Source: Veronia nyctiphanis | GTDB lineage: Bacteria > Pseudomonadota > Gammaproteobacteria > Enterobacterales > Vibrionaceae | Assembly: GCF_004116385.1 (NCBI RefSeq) | Contig: NZ_PEIB01000006.1 | Span: forward strand, 1-64,000 | Reading direction: 5' to 3' | DNA: 64,000 nt | In this document: positions 9,350-18,369 of the stretch, one piece after another | Layout of the letters: every line of letters begins with the position of its first letter | Numbering within the stretch: the stretch's first letter is position 1 | Translations under genes and position numbers: made by a program | The notes under the pieces: generated by a model | Database searches by the model: none | What the model was told of the DNA's origin: nothing | The model's input: only the letters and a program-made list of their open reading frames with translations

Positions 9350-10215
9350 TCAATATAAGTTGTGATGTCCTCTGGCCATCAGCAATGCACCGTCCATGGC
9401 ATCGCCAGCAGGCTTCACCAGTAGAGATGCAGCTGCAGGCATCAACCAAGGCACAATGCGTTCACCGATACTGCCCATTAGCGCGACTTTGCTGGCCCCT
9501 TTGCGGTGAAGGCCGATAATAAGGCGCTCAATGTCATCAGCAGTGGCTTTTAGCATCTCAATGGCCAATGGGTCGCGCTGCTCAGCAAAGGCAAAAATCG
9601 CGGGGCTGAACTGACCGTAATCTCTTGGCTTCGCTGTTTTTGACCAGTCGACAATGGCATCAATATCGTTATCAAAGTGATCGAGAACATGGCCCACCAG
9701 AGCGCTTACTGGACGGAGGCCGTCATTGGCAAGCAGTGTTTGCTGAATCAGGCGCAAACCCATGACGCGCCGCCACCTTGGTCGGAAATGGGGAATTCGC
9801 GGCCACCGATAACAGTTTGTTTTCCCTGATGCGTCATGACGCCGACAGAGCCGGTACCTGCAATCACGATGGCACCGTCATCACCCGAAAACGCGCCCAT
9901 ACACGCACCGTAACCGTCAGTGTTCAGGGTCATATGTGCATAGGGGTGGGGAAGTGCCATGAAGGCGTGCCACGCATTTTTTTGCTCTGCGCCAGCTAAT
10001 GCCAGTCCAACAGAGATGTCAGGCATATCGACAATCCCTGCTTGCTGCGCGGCTTCACCGATGGCGGTTTGCAGAGAGTCCATGGCAAGCTCAACACCCA
10101 GCAGGATATTAGCGCTTCCGGTTTTTGCTTCGCCAAGAAGGTTGCCTGCTGCGTCGGTAATGCGTGCTCGACAAGATGTGCCGCCACCGTCGACACCACA
10201 AAAATACTTACTCAT
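9350..10215 (-). CDS. gspK: glucosamine kinase GspK (frame break)
   Basis: This is an ATP-dependent kinase of the BadF/BadG/BcrA/BcrD ATPase family (about 288 residues restored) that phosphorylates free glucosamine to glucosamine-6-phosphate. The start MSKYFCGVDGGGTSCRARI carries the glycine-rich phosphate-binding loop. A second nucleotide-binding segment (VIAGTGSVG) and SDQGGGA follow. The ATG at 10215 overlaps the end of the GH9 gene by eight bases (ATGAGTAA), so the two are translationally coupled. The reading frame breaks near 9763-9770, directly after SDQGGGA, and adding one base joins it to GLRLIQQTLLANDG. Pairing with an exo-glucosaminidase makes sense, because that enzyme releases the glucosamine this kinase uses. 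Confidence 0.9.
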
Positions 10216-11911
10216 CCTGCAGATCCTTGCTTTGTGCGGCGATCGCCAGCAGGAACCATGCAGCATGAGGGATCCATTGTTCGCCCCAGCGCCAGTTTTG
10301 CAGCATGTCGTCTTTTTGCGGATCTGGATTAAATGCAATGCCCTTAGGATCGTCGAAACCTGCTGTGATCCCGTTACAGATACCACCATAAGCATTGAAG
10401 AAGCCAAGATCTGGCAGGTAGTCCGGGTTGTTACGGCCATATCCATCGAGCATGCACATGTCGTAAGGGTTCAGACCGAGCACCCAGTCGATTGCGTTCT
10501 GACCGTATTTTTTTAGCTCAGATGTTAAAGAGGTATCGAGCGATACATCACTGGCCATGAACGCCATCGCGGCGAGTGAACCCAGGCGTGCATTCTCGCC
10601 CTGCCACCAGTAACCGGTTTCGTTATCCTGAGCCACGAAGAAGCTGCTGCGCTTATCTCCAGATACTGGCTTAGTGTATTGGCGAGGGTAACCGAAGGGG
10701 TTACTGACTTCTGAGGTAATAGACAGCTCAAATTGCAGAGCCTGCCCCAGTACCTGCTGATATTTTTCCGTTAACGCAGCATCATGTTCAATAGCCAGAT
10801 ATTGCATCAGCGCAATAGCGGGCAAGCCTGCTTCGGCGGCATGGAAATAAGGCCTGCTGCCGTTTTCTGTCGCAGACCAGAAGTGTTGCCATTGCTCGTC
10901 ATTTTGTTGGTACTGAGAGAGAACATCCGCCCAACGGCGTGCTTCTGTCAGATACTCGTCTGAGCCTGTTGTCCGGAACAGCTCAACCGCTGCGAGCAAC
11001 GCGCAATAAGCGTCAATCAGGTTTTCCTGTCCGTTATCCAGATACGCATTGTTGTGTTCAATCAGGTGCCAGTATCCGCGTTCAGCCGTAATGAGATATT
11101 GTTGACTCGGAAACTCGCCCTGTGTTTTTTGTCGTGCAGCTGCAGCAAGCGCTGCAATGCTAACGCCTGCACCTTGTCTGAACCCGGCCTCAAACGCATC
11201 GGTCTTGTGGCCATCTTGCGTTTCGTACGCACAAATCTCACGCTGAGCAGTATCTTTGCTCCACTTGTCGAAGACGGTGAGGTAGAAGAAACCCGCAGGG
11301 TCTTGCATACGTACGAGGAAATCTGCACCGAAAAGGGCTTCATCAACAAGACGTGATTTCACGAACGGTGCAAGTTGTGAGTCAGCCAACTCCAGTGCTT
11401 TTAGCATGTTCCACACTACCATTGGGGTTTGCTGTGGATTCATATAGTTGGCGTAGGAGAGGTGGCTCAGGTATTTACTGACATCGCCTGATGCGTCATA
11501 CCAGCCACCGTGCACATCGGCGTAGCGTTCTGTACCGACAAGAGAAGCCTGACTATCGGCATCATCAAAGTCGCCGCTGCAGCGCTGTGATTTGAAGTAG
11601 TGAATGATGTCAGAGAAAGTACGTTGAATCAGGAAATCAGACTTGATGTCAAAACGTTCTGAGGTCACATCGCCAGCACGTACTTGATACGTACCTGCTT
11701 TTGTCAGTGAGGAGAAATCAGCGAGATAGACGTCACCAATTTGCCAGTTATCAACATTGCCTGATGGTGTCAGAGGTACATCCATCACGGTCTCGCCTGT
11801 CTGGCTGTCGAGGACCTGAACGACAGTAACCGGGCACGAAGCCCGGGTCACGATGAGTGCTTTTTTGCTGCTTTGGCAATCGTAGCCAAGATGGTTGAGT
11901 AACAACTGCAT
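10208..11911 (-). CDS. GH9 exo-beta-D-glucosaminidase / chitosan-oligosaccharide hydrolase
   Basis: This is a 567-residue glycoside hydrolase of family 9 with an N-terminal Ig-like domain (about residues 1-90) and an (alpha/alpha)6 barrel. No signal peptide is visible, so it should act in the cytoplasm on imported sugars. The catalytic aspartates in HGGWYDASGD fall at residues 139 and 143, the numbers I recall for the Photobacterium profundum GH9 glucosaminidase. The likely general acid is the Glu near 544 in WRWGEQW. Family knowledge from Vibrionaceae says these enzymes release glucosamine from (GlcN)2. A beta-glucosidase activity was also reported for the V. cholerae relative. It sits between the transporter ATPases and gspK and overlaps gspK by eight bases. 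Confidence 0.88.
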   Translation of the reverse strand: MQLLLNHLGYDCQSSKKALIVTRASCPVTVVQVLDSQTGETVMDVPLTPSGNVDNWQIGDVYLADFSSLTKAGTYQVRAGDVTSERFDIKSDFLIQRTFSDIIHYFKSQRCSGDFDDADSQASLVGTERYADVHGGWYDASGDVSKYLSHLSYANYMNPQQTPMVVWNMLKALELADSQLAPFVKSRLVDEALFGADFLVRMQDPAGFFYLTVFDKWSKDTAQREICAYETQDGHKTDAFEAGFRQGAGVSIAALAAAARQKTQGEFPSQQYLITAERGYWHLIEHNNAYLDNGQENLIDAYCALLAAVELFRTTGSDEYLTEARRWADVLSQYQQNDEQWQHFWSATENGSRPYFHAAEAGLPAIALMQYLAIEHDAALTEKYQQVLGQALQFELSITSEVSNPFGYPRQYTKPVSGDKRSSFFVAQDNETGYWWQGENARLGSLAAMAFMASDVSLDTSLTSELKKYGQNAIDWVLGLNPYDMCMLDGYGRNNPDYLPDLGFFNAYGGICNGITAGFDDPKGIAFNPDPQKDDMLQNWRWGEQWIPHAAWFLLAIAAQSKDLQDE

Positions 11912-11949
11912 AGTTTATCCTCGAAACATGTTACTAAACACAAATGGCC

Positions 11950-12942
11950 TTATTCGTAGAGGTAACAACGAACAAAGTGGTTGTCAGACAGCTTGGTCAC
12001 ACCCGGTAGGGCCTCTTTACATTTGTCTGTTGCATGCAAGCAGCGACCGGCAAATGGGCAACCTTTGGTGTCTGGTGTCCAAAGCGGGATTTCACCTTTA
12101 TTGCCTTCTAGCTGATGGTGAATTGACTTACTCGGATCCGGAACGGCTGAAACCAGAAGCTTGGTATAAGGGTGTTGTGGACGGTGAATGATTTCTTCAG
12201 TATCACCCCACTCAACCATATGACCGACATACATCACGGCGAGATCTTCTGCGATATAACGCGCAGTTGCGATATCGTGGGTGATGTAAAGCAATGCCAT
12301 TTCACGTTCGAACTTCATTTCTTCCATCAGGTTAAGTACACCTGCACGGATAGAAACGTCGAGCATTGATGTCGGTTCGTCAGCCAGGACAACTTCAGCA
12401 CCCACAGCGATGTTTCGTGCCAGGTTGACACGTTGACGCTGACCGCCAGAGAGCTGGTGGGGGAACTTAGCCGACGTCTCTTTTGCAGGCGTCAGACCAA
12501 CCTGCTCAAGCAGTTCGTAGACACGCTCTTCCAGCTCTTTATTGCTACCACTGATTTTGTTGTGGATTTTCAGCGGTCGAGCAATATGGTGGAAGATGTT
12601 TTGCGTTGGGTTCAAAGAACCGAACGGGTCTTGCCAAACCATTTGAACACCCTGACGGTATTCCATCAGGTCCTGGTGTTTTTTAATGGTTTCGATATCA
12701 CGCCCTTTGTACTCGATAGTGCCTTGGTTAGGCTGGTACATTTTGGCGATCATTTTTGCTGTGGTTGATTTACCTGAACCGGATTCACCAACAACAGACA
12801 GGCCACGGCTTTTATATAATTTGAATGACACATCATTGATGGCACGCATCACGGGCTTATTCAATGAGTTACTGTTGATCTCAAAATCTTTTACCAGATT
12901 TTTGCCTTCAACAATTGGTTGACCTAATTCTACGCTCATCAT
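11950..12942 (-). CDS. chitin-oligosaccharide ABC transporter ATP-binding protein (OppF-like)
   Basis: A 330-residue ATPase of the oligopeptide/dipeptide importer family. It has Walker A VGESGSGKST, Q-loop QDPFGSL, signature LSGGQRQRVNLARN, Walker B VVLADEPTSMLD and a C-terminal oligopeptide-transporter extension with CPFAGRC. It is the second ATPase of the importer. Located 26 bases after the partner ATPase gene in the same operon, it probably powers import of (GlcNAc)2-type sugars rather than peptides, by analogy with the V. cholerae VC0616-VC0620 importer. Confidence 0.9.
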   Translation of the reverse strand: MMSVELGQPIVEGKNLVKDFEINSNSLNKPVMRAINDVSFKLYKSRGLSVVGESGSGKSTTAKMIAKMYQPNQGTIEYKGRDIETIKKHQDLMEYRQGVQMVWQDPFGSLNPTQNIFHHIARPLKIHNKISGSNKELEERVYELLEQVGLTPAKETSAKFPHQLSGGQRQRVNLARNIAVGAEVVLADEPTSMLDVSIRAGVLNLMEEMKFEREMALLYITHDIATARYIAEDLAVMYVGHMVEWGDTEEIIHRPQHPYTKLLVSAVPDPSKSIHHQLEGNKGEIPLWTPDTKGCPFAGRCLHATDKCKEALPGVTKLSDNHFVRCYLYE

Positions 12943-12968
12943 TACTTCCTCAATTCACACCGACGCAA

Positions 12969-13940
12969 TCACAGGCCTGTAAACAGGTGGCAATTGGTTA
13001 AACGGTTTTGCTCTACTTCTGTCAGGCGAGTTGCTGTCTTAAAGCAGCTTTCTTTCGCTTTGCTACAGCGAGCTTGGAAACGACAACCCTGAGGAACTTC
13101 CAGAAGGTTCAGCGGGTTACCCGGAATACCAGTCAGTTTTGGTTTCGGGCCTGTCAGTGGAGGGAACGACCCGGCTAGACCTTCCGTATACGGGTGGAAT
13201 GGGTTTGCCAGAATTTCTTTAGATGGTGCAACTTCAATCAGCTGACCCGCATACATCACACCGATGCGGTCAGTGAACTCCACCATCAAAGAGAGGTCGT
13301 GCGTAATGAAGAGAATGGAGAAGCCAAACTCTTCTTTCAGTGCGTAGATTTTTTGCAAAATTTCGCGTTGTACAACAACGTCAAGCGCGGTTGTAGGCTC
13401 ATCCATGATGATGAGCTTAGGGTTTAGTGCCAGCGCAACAGCGATAACCAGACGTTGACGCATACCTCCAGAGAACTGGTGAGGGTAATCGCGAAGACGG
13501 CTAGGGTGAATATCAACGATTTCCAGCAGACCCTCAGCACGACGAACAGCTTGCTCTCGTGTCATATTGGTGTGGCGCATAATGACATCACAGAACTGCT
13601 CTTCCATGTTCAGAACAGGGTTCAGTGCGTTCATCGCTGACTGGAAAACCATTGACATTTCGCTCCAGCGGAATGCCTGCATGCGTTGGTCACTGTATTT
13701 CAGGACATCTTCACCATTGAAGAGAACTTCGCCACCGCTAATAAATGCGGGCGGCTTGTGAAGGCGCATCAGGGAAAAGGCAACGGTAGACTTACCGCAG
13801 CCTGATTCACCCGCAAGGCCAAGCACTTCACCTTTACCAATATCAAAACTTACATTGTTAACGGCGCGAACATCGCCCGCATCAGTAATATAGTCAACGC
13901 AAAGATTGCGGACAGACAGTAATGGTTCTCTCATGCTCAT
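12969..13940 (-). CDS. chitin-oligosaccharide ABC transporter ATP-binding protein (OppD-like)
   Basis: A 323-residue ATPase with Walker A AGESGCGKST, signature FSGGMRQRLVIAVAL, Walker B LIIMDEPTTALD, H-loop FITHD and the C-terminal GCRFQARC motif of the oligopeptide family. Its start codon overlaps the stop of the upstream permease gene by four bases (ATGA), so the two are translationally coupled. It works with the second ATPase as a heterodimer on the cytoplasmic face of the importer. Substrate assignment comes from the locus. Confidence 0.9.
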   Translation of the reverse strand: MSMREPLLSVRNLCVDYITDAGDVRAVNNVSFDIGKGEVLGLAGESGCGKSTVAFSLMRLHKPPAFISGGEVLFNGEDVLKYSDQRMQAFRWSEMSMVFQSAMNALNPVLNMEEQFCDVIMRHTNMTREQAVRRAEGLLEIVDIHPSRLRDYPHQFSGGMRQRLVIAVALALNPKLIIMDEPTTALDVVVQREILQKIYALKEEFGFSILFITHDLSLMVEFTDRIGVMYAGQLIEVAPSKEILANPFHPYTEGLAGSFPPLTGPKPKLTGIPGNPLNLLEVPQGCRFQARCSKAKESCFKTATRLTEVEQNRLTNCHLFTGL

Positions 13941-14965
13941 TTCTCACCACTCCAAGCAACTTCCTGAATGGCAGGTTTTTCTTCCTGACGGGTTTTTTGG
14001 TCTTCTTCCTGCATTTTCTTCCAGCGACGCATGCCTTTCTGGGCGCGTAGTGCTGGGTTGGCAATCTCGTCAACCGCGAAGTTGATAAGTGCCAATGCCA
14101 GAGATAAGACGGTCAAGGCGATACATGGTGCAAGGACTTCCCACCAGATCCCCAAGAACATAGATGAAGACGTTCTTACGTTGTAAAGCATTGAACCCCA
14201 GCTAACGCTATTAGGGCTGCCCATACCGATAAACGACAGTACTGACTCGGTCAAAATGGCGTACATAACTGAACCGATAAAGCTGGCGCCAACAAGCGGA
14301 ATTAGGTTTGGCAATATCTCTACAAAGAGAATACGCAGACGTGACTCACCAAGGACCTCGGCAGCTTTTACAAATTCTTTCTCACGCAGAGAAAGCGTTT
14401 GTGCTCGGATCACTCTCGCTCCCCAAGCCCAGGAGGTTAAGGCAATAACCATGGCTATCACCAATGGGCCCGCCTCGCCAACAAAGGCTGCGATAACCAT
14501 GATGATTGGGAGTTGAGGTACAACGAGCATGACGTTCATAGCGCCAGACAAAATGTTGTCGACACGGCCGCCAAAATAACCTGCCGATATACCCATTATG
14601 GTTGCGGTAACACAGACGAAAATACCAGCCAGTAAACCAACCATCAGAGAAGTGCGCGCACCGTATACCACTTGTGACCATACATCTCTACCAAGGCGTG
14701 TTGTGCCAAGCACGTGGTCAGCTTCTTTTGACATGCGGAGGCGACGGCTATTATCAGCAAGGTTTTCTGCTACCCAACCATCAGGGTTCGCCTGCGCGGC
14801 CTTTACGATTGCACTCGGGTATTCATGCGGCTTACCTGTTCGCTTGTCAGGCGCATGACTGGTGATGAATGGTGCGAAAATCGCTGCCACAATGAACAAC
14901 AACAGAGTGACTACACCAAACAGCGCTTTGTTGTTTCCTTTGATGATCTTGAATAGTTCTTTCAT
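13937..14965 (-). CDS. chitin-oligosaccharide ABC transporter permease (OppC-like)
   Basis: A 342-residue inner-membrane permease. A first membrane segment (LFGVVTLLLFIVAAIFAPFIT) is followed by a periplasmic loop (about residues 40-105) and five further hydrophobic segments. The EAA coupling loop is visible as EFVKAAEVLGESRLRILFVEILPN. The charged C-terminal tail (KKMQEEDQKTRQEEKP) is long for the family. The start is two bases after the stop of the OppB-like gene. Confidence 0.9.
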   Translation of the reverse strand: MKELFKIIKGNNKALFGVVTLLLFIVAAIFAPFITSHAPDKRTGKPHEYPSAIVKAAQANPDGWVAENLADNSRRLRMSKEADHVLGTTRLGRDVWSQVVYGARTSLMVGLLAGIFVCVTATIMGISAGYFGGRVDNILSGAMNVMLVVPQLPIIMVIAAFVGEAGPLVIAMVIALTSWAWGARVIRAQTLSLREKEFVKAAEVLGESRLRILFVEILPNLIPLVGASFIGSVMYAILTESVLSFIGMGSPNSVSWGSMLYNVRTSSSMFLGIWWEVLAPCIALTVLSLALALINFAVDEIANPALRAQKGMRRWKKMQEEDQKTRQEEKPAIQEVAWSGEK

Positions 14966-14967
14966 GG

Positions 14968-15954
14968 TTATTTGCCTCCCTTACGTAGGCGAGGATCTAG
15001 CATTACGACGAGTATGTCGGCAAGAAAGTTAAATAACAGCATCACCAGGGTAATCATAATCAGCAGACCCTGAAGTACTTGATAGTCACGAGCATTAACG
15101 GCATTCAGCATAACTGTGCCTAGGCCTGGATACTGGAAGATCATCTCAACAACAAGCTGTCCACCAATGGCCATACCAAGAGCCATCGATAGGGCTGTTA
15201 CCGTAGGAAGCAATGCGTTTCTTGCTGCGTAGTTGAATACAACACGGTTTTCGTTCAGGCCCTTACCCTTGGCCATGGTGATGTAATCTTCGTTGAGAAG
15301 GTTAATCATGTTATTGCGCATACTGATAAGGAAACCACCGATTTGTGCGACGGTCGCACAGAGAAGCGGAAGTGCAGCGTGGTAAAGAATACCTGTGTAA
15401 GTATCCCAGCTTGTCCAGTCGAGGATAGCGCCCTCAGGTTGGCCGTATGCGGTTGGGAACCACTTGGTACTGATCGCAAATGTGAACAGGACTAATATAC
15501 CGATAACGACTGGCGGTACAGCTTGTAATGCCATGAAACCGGGAGAAATAAATGAGTCAAATTTACTGCCACGACGCCAAGCGGCAAAGATACCCAGAAC
15601 TGAACCGATACAGAAGGCAAGTACAACAGAGCTACCTGCGAGGAAAAGTGTCCAGCCAATTGAGCCACTAATAAGGTCATTAACTTGCATGGGATAGAAC
15701 GTAGTCGATACGCCTAACTCCCAAGAGAAAATACTTTTGATGTATGTGAAGTATTGGATATAGAGTGGGTCGTTATTGAATCCCAGTAGCTCTTTCATTG
15801 CCGCGATACGTTCAGGTGTCACCTGAGCTGTCATATTGGCAAACATCATGGTCACCGGGTCGCCCGGCATGGCACGCGGCAAGATAAAGTTCAGCGTGAT
15901 TGCGATAAGCAATGCGCCAAAATAAAACATTAAACGATTTAAGAAAAATCCCAT
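14968..15954 (-). CDS. chitin-oligosaccharide ABC transporter permease (OppB-like)
   Basis: A 328-residue inner-membrane permease of the OppB/DppB type. It has an N-terminal membrane segment (LMFYFGALLIAITLNFILP) with the typical PGDPV motif after it, further membrane segments, and an EAA-like loop in the DYITMAKGKGLNENRVVFNYAARNALLP region. It is the first membrane component after the binding protein and forms the translocation pore with the OppC-like partner. The 130-base gap upstream contains a hairpin that may lower expression relative to the binding protein. Confidence 0.9.
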   Translation of the reverse strand: MGFFLNRLMFYFGALLIAITLNFILPRAMPGDPVTMMFANMTAQVTPERIAAMKELLGFNNDPLYIQYFTYIKSIFSWELGVSTTFYPMQVNDLISGSIGWTLFLAGSSVVLAFCIGSVLGIFAAWRRGSKFDSFISPGFMALQAVPPVVIGILVLFTFAISTKWFPTAYGQPEGAILDWTSWDTYTGILYHAALPLLCATVAQIGGFLISMRNNMINLLNEDYITMAKGKGLNENRVVFNYAARNALLPTVTALSMALGMAIGGQLVVEMIFQYPGLGTVMLNAVNARDYQVLQGLLIMITLVMLLFNFLADILVVMLDPRLRKGGK

Positions 15955-16042
15955 AACTCACACCTTTAATGGCACAGCAAAGCCGCGACCAGAGAATTCA
16001 AAACCCCAATGGTCAAAATAAGTTGTTTTTCTTGGGGAAAAT

Positions 16043-16063
16043 GGCGGTGCTGATTGCACCGCC
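16043..16063 (-). terminator. intercistronic hairpin after the binding-protein gene
   Basis: A perfect eight-base inverted repeat (GGCGGTGC / GCACCGCC) with a five-base loop lies just downstream of the binding-protein stop codon. On the - strand it is followed by CATTTTCCCC, a weak T-run. Such hairpins often cause partial termination or stabilise the upstream mRNA, so that the binding protein is made in excess over the permeases. Confidence 0.55.
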
Positions 16064-16084
16064 TGATTACAGTTGCCTGTAAGA

Positions 16085-17764
16085 TTAAGCTTTTGGCTTC
16101 AGGTCAAGAACGTGAAGCAGACGCTCTGGTACGCCCTGGTGGATACTTGGGTTACCTTTAGCGTTGTCGCCATTCCACCAGCCAGTGAAGCGAGTGGTGT
16201 TGTACTGGTACTGCGCAGCGCCAGAAAGTACTGGGATAACGGTTTGGTTATCAGCCAGAATCTTCTGGATTTTCTGTGCAGACTTCAGTTGCTCAGCTTT
16301 GTCAGCAGTCTTGTAGAAGCCGTCAAGCAGTGCATCAACTTCAGCGTTCTGGTAACGGTGCATTGCGAAACGCGGGTTACCTTCTTTCGCCATGAAGCGA
16401 GAGTGGAAACCTGAATCCCACGTCAACCATGGATCTGGACCGTTGAAGTAGTTAGTCAGAGCAATATCGAACGTACCGCCAGTCATGTTGCTGTTGTAAA
16501 CAGCAAAGTCAGGAGTAACAGATTTCGCATTGATACCTGCTTCAGCAAAGTTCTCTACAGCCAGGATTGAAGCGTTGTTCCAGTCAGTCCAGCCAGTAAC
16601 AGTTTGAACTTCAAGCTCAAACTTCTTACCAGTCGGAGTTTCAACAAATCCGTCACCGTCTACGTCTTTGAAGCCAGCTTCTTTAAGAAGTTTCTTCGCA
16701 TATGCAGTGTTGAATGTGTTGTAAGCTTTGTTTGCTTTGTATACTGACGCGTCAGACCAGCTTTCGTAGAAAGCAGCCAGACCTGCACCTGAGTGCAGTG
16801 GTGAACCGTTGCCGTAGTATGCGATGTCAACGATTGACTCACGGTCAAGAGATGCTGACAGAGCACGACGGAAGTTCAGATTAGTCAGAGCTTCGTTCTT
16901 CGCTGCATCCGGGTGTTGGAAGTTAACCAAGAAGTTAACTGGACCACCGATTGGTGCAGACCAGTGCTGGTGGTTCTTGTTCGCTGAACCGTATGTTGCT
17001 TCGATGTCAGGAATGAAAGAAGTTGACCAGTCAAGCTCAGATGCTACTGCTTTAGCCAGAAGACCATCGTTGTCTTTGATCAGCGGCATACGCAGACAGT
17101 CTACGTCTAGGTTCGCTGCATCCCAGTAGTTAGGGTTTTCACACTGAACGTAAAGGTTGCTAGTGAACGAAGAAACTTCTGTAAATGGACCTGTACCAAC
17201 TGGGTTTTCGTTAGCAAATGCCTCTGGCTTTTCAACTTTGCTCCAGATGTGCTTAGGAACAATTGGAGTTTGAACCAGCTTGAACGCTGCTGATGCATTT
17301 GCTTCAGCCAGGCTGATTTCAACGTTGTTGCCTTTGACTTTAACGTCAGTGATCAGCTTGCCGTTACCTGGCAGGTCAAGTACTGAGTTTTCACGGATCA
17401 GATCAAAAGAATACTTAACGTCTTCAGGAGTAAATGCTTGTCCGTCTGACCATTTAACGCCTTCACGGATTTCGAACGTTACTTTGCGCAGGTCATCAGA
17501 AACGGTGTAGCCTTTCGCCAAACGTGGAACAGCTTTGTTGCCATCCAGTTGGTTAAAAATAACCAGTTGCTCGTAAACGAAGTCACGCGTACTACGCAGG
17601 TTATTTTGCAAATATGGGTTAAAGTTGCGAGTCAGTTGCGGGTAGAAGTCTGGTACTACTGTCAGTTCTACCTGGTCTGCTGCGCTTGCTGTAGGAGCCA
17701 TAAAGGCAGTAGCAGCAGCGACCACCGCAAGTGCTACTTTAGATTTTTTCAACGTGGTAAGCAT
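16085..17764 (-). CDS. cbp: periplasmic chitin-oligosaccharide-binding protein (SBP family 5)
   Basis: A 559-residue solute-binding protein of the oligopeptide-binding family. Residues 1 to about 28 are a signal peptide (SKVALAVVAAATAFMAPTASA, cut before ADQ). The mature protein has the family's early VPKHIW and NPVGTGPF segments. In V. cholerae the corresponding protein binds (GlcNAc)n in the periplasm and keeps ChiS inactive when unliganded. Position as first gene of the importer operon, with chiS encoded just upstream, supports the same dual role here. The ORF is intact. The 605 bases upstream hold the operon promoter. Confidence 0.92.
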   Translation of the reverse strand: MLTTLKKSKVALAVVAAATAFMAPTASAADQVELTVVPDFYPQLTRNFNPYLQNNLRSTRDFVYEQLVIFNQLDGNKAVPRLAKGYTVSDDLRKVTFEIREGVKWSDGQAFTPEDVKYSFDLIRENSVLDLPGNGKLITDVKVKGNNVEISLAEANASAAFKLVQTPIVPKHIWSKVEKPEAFANENPVGTGPFTEVSSFTSNLYVQCENPNYWDAANLDVDCLRMPLIKDNDGLLAKAVASELDWSTSFIPDIEATYGSANKNHQHWSAPIGGPVNFLVNFQHPDAAKNEALTNLNFRRALSASLDRESIVDIAYYGNGSPLHSGAGLAAFYESWSDASVYKANKAYNTFNTAYAKKLLKEAGFKDVDGDGFVETPTGKKFELEVQTVTGWTDWNNASILAVENFAEAGINAKSVTPDFAVYNSNMTGGTFDIALTNYFNGPDPWLTWDSGFHSRFMAKEGNPRFAMHRYQNAEVDALLDGFYKTADKAEQLKSAQKIQKILADNQTVIPVLSGAAQYQYNTTRFTGWWNGDNAKGNPSIHQGVPERLLHVLDLKPKA

Positions 17765-18175
17765 TCGTTATTCCTTACTCAGCTTTTCGTTCCATTCTTA
17801 TTTCTCACCCGTTTCACTTGGGTCAGGCCTAAGCTCGCTATGAGAGTTGATGAGCTCAACATTCACATGGCCGTGCAAGCTCAGTGCACCCCTAGGAAAC
17901 TCCGCATCGTCGTTGTGGTCAATCACGCCACCCGTTAAAAACGTCAAATGAATCGCGGTCTACGTAAATTCCGTCAAAAGTGGTTGTGTAATCGACCTCA
18001 TTGATGAGTTTATTACTATATGTGAAGTTACGATGACAGGGGGTTTCCTACATGGTTAATATGAATTTAAATAAGTAAAAACAATAGTTTATTAGTGTTT
18101 TTTTGCTTGAGTGACACGGATCTCTAACGTGTCATTTTGATTTTTTTTTAACGTGAATTTACGTCTTTCATTTGT

Positions 18176-18191
18176 TGTGATTTTGTTCTCA
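18176..18191. promoter_or_regulatory. possible CRP binding site
   Basis: TGTGA, six bases, then TCTCA, against the consensus TGTGA-N6-TCACA (one mismatch in the core). Chitin genes in Vibrio are under CRP control, so a site is expected. This one lies about 410 bases upstream of the binding-protein start, which is far for direct activation. Confidence 0.25.
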
Positions 18192-18324
18192 GAAGTAGTA
18201 TAAAATTATCACTTCATCAACTAAATCACTTTTTTCTCATCACTAACCCACTGGACGAGTCTATTTTTTGAACATAAATTCGCCACGTGAAACTAGTGTT
18301 TAGCTGCCTTTGTAGTAGTAGAAA

Positions 18325-18346
18325 AAAAGCCCAGAAATGGGCTTTT
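18325..18346 (-). terminator. terminator of chiS
   Basis: A stem AAAAGCCC / GGGCTTTT with a short loop lies just after the chiS stop codon. On the - strand it is followed by a run of T, a good intrinsic terminator. Confidence 0.85.
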
Positions 18347-18369
18347 ACGAAGAGATTTTGTTTCGAGTT

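Larger units (their letters stand above)
17765..18369. other. 605-base region upstream of the chitin operon
   Basis: No gene is visible. The region contains the chiS terminator at its right end and must contain the promoter of the binding-protein operon on the - strand. It includes long AT-rich runs (about 18050-18200) and a CRP-like sequence at 18176-18191. I could not place a convincing -35/-10 pair by eye. Confidence 0.6.
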
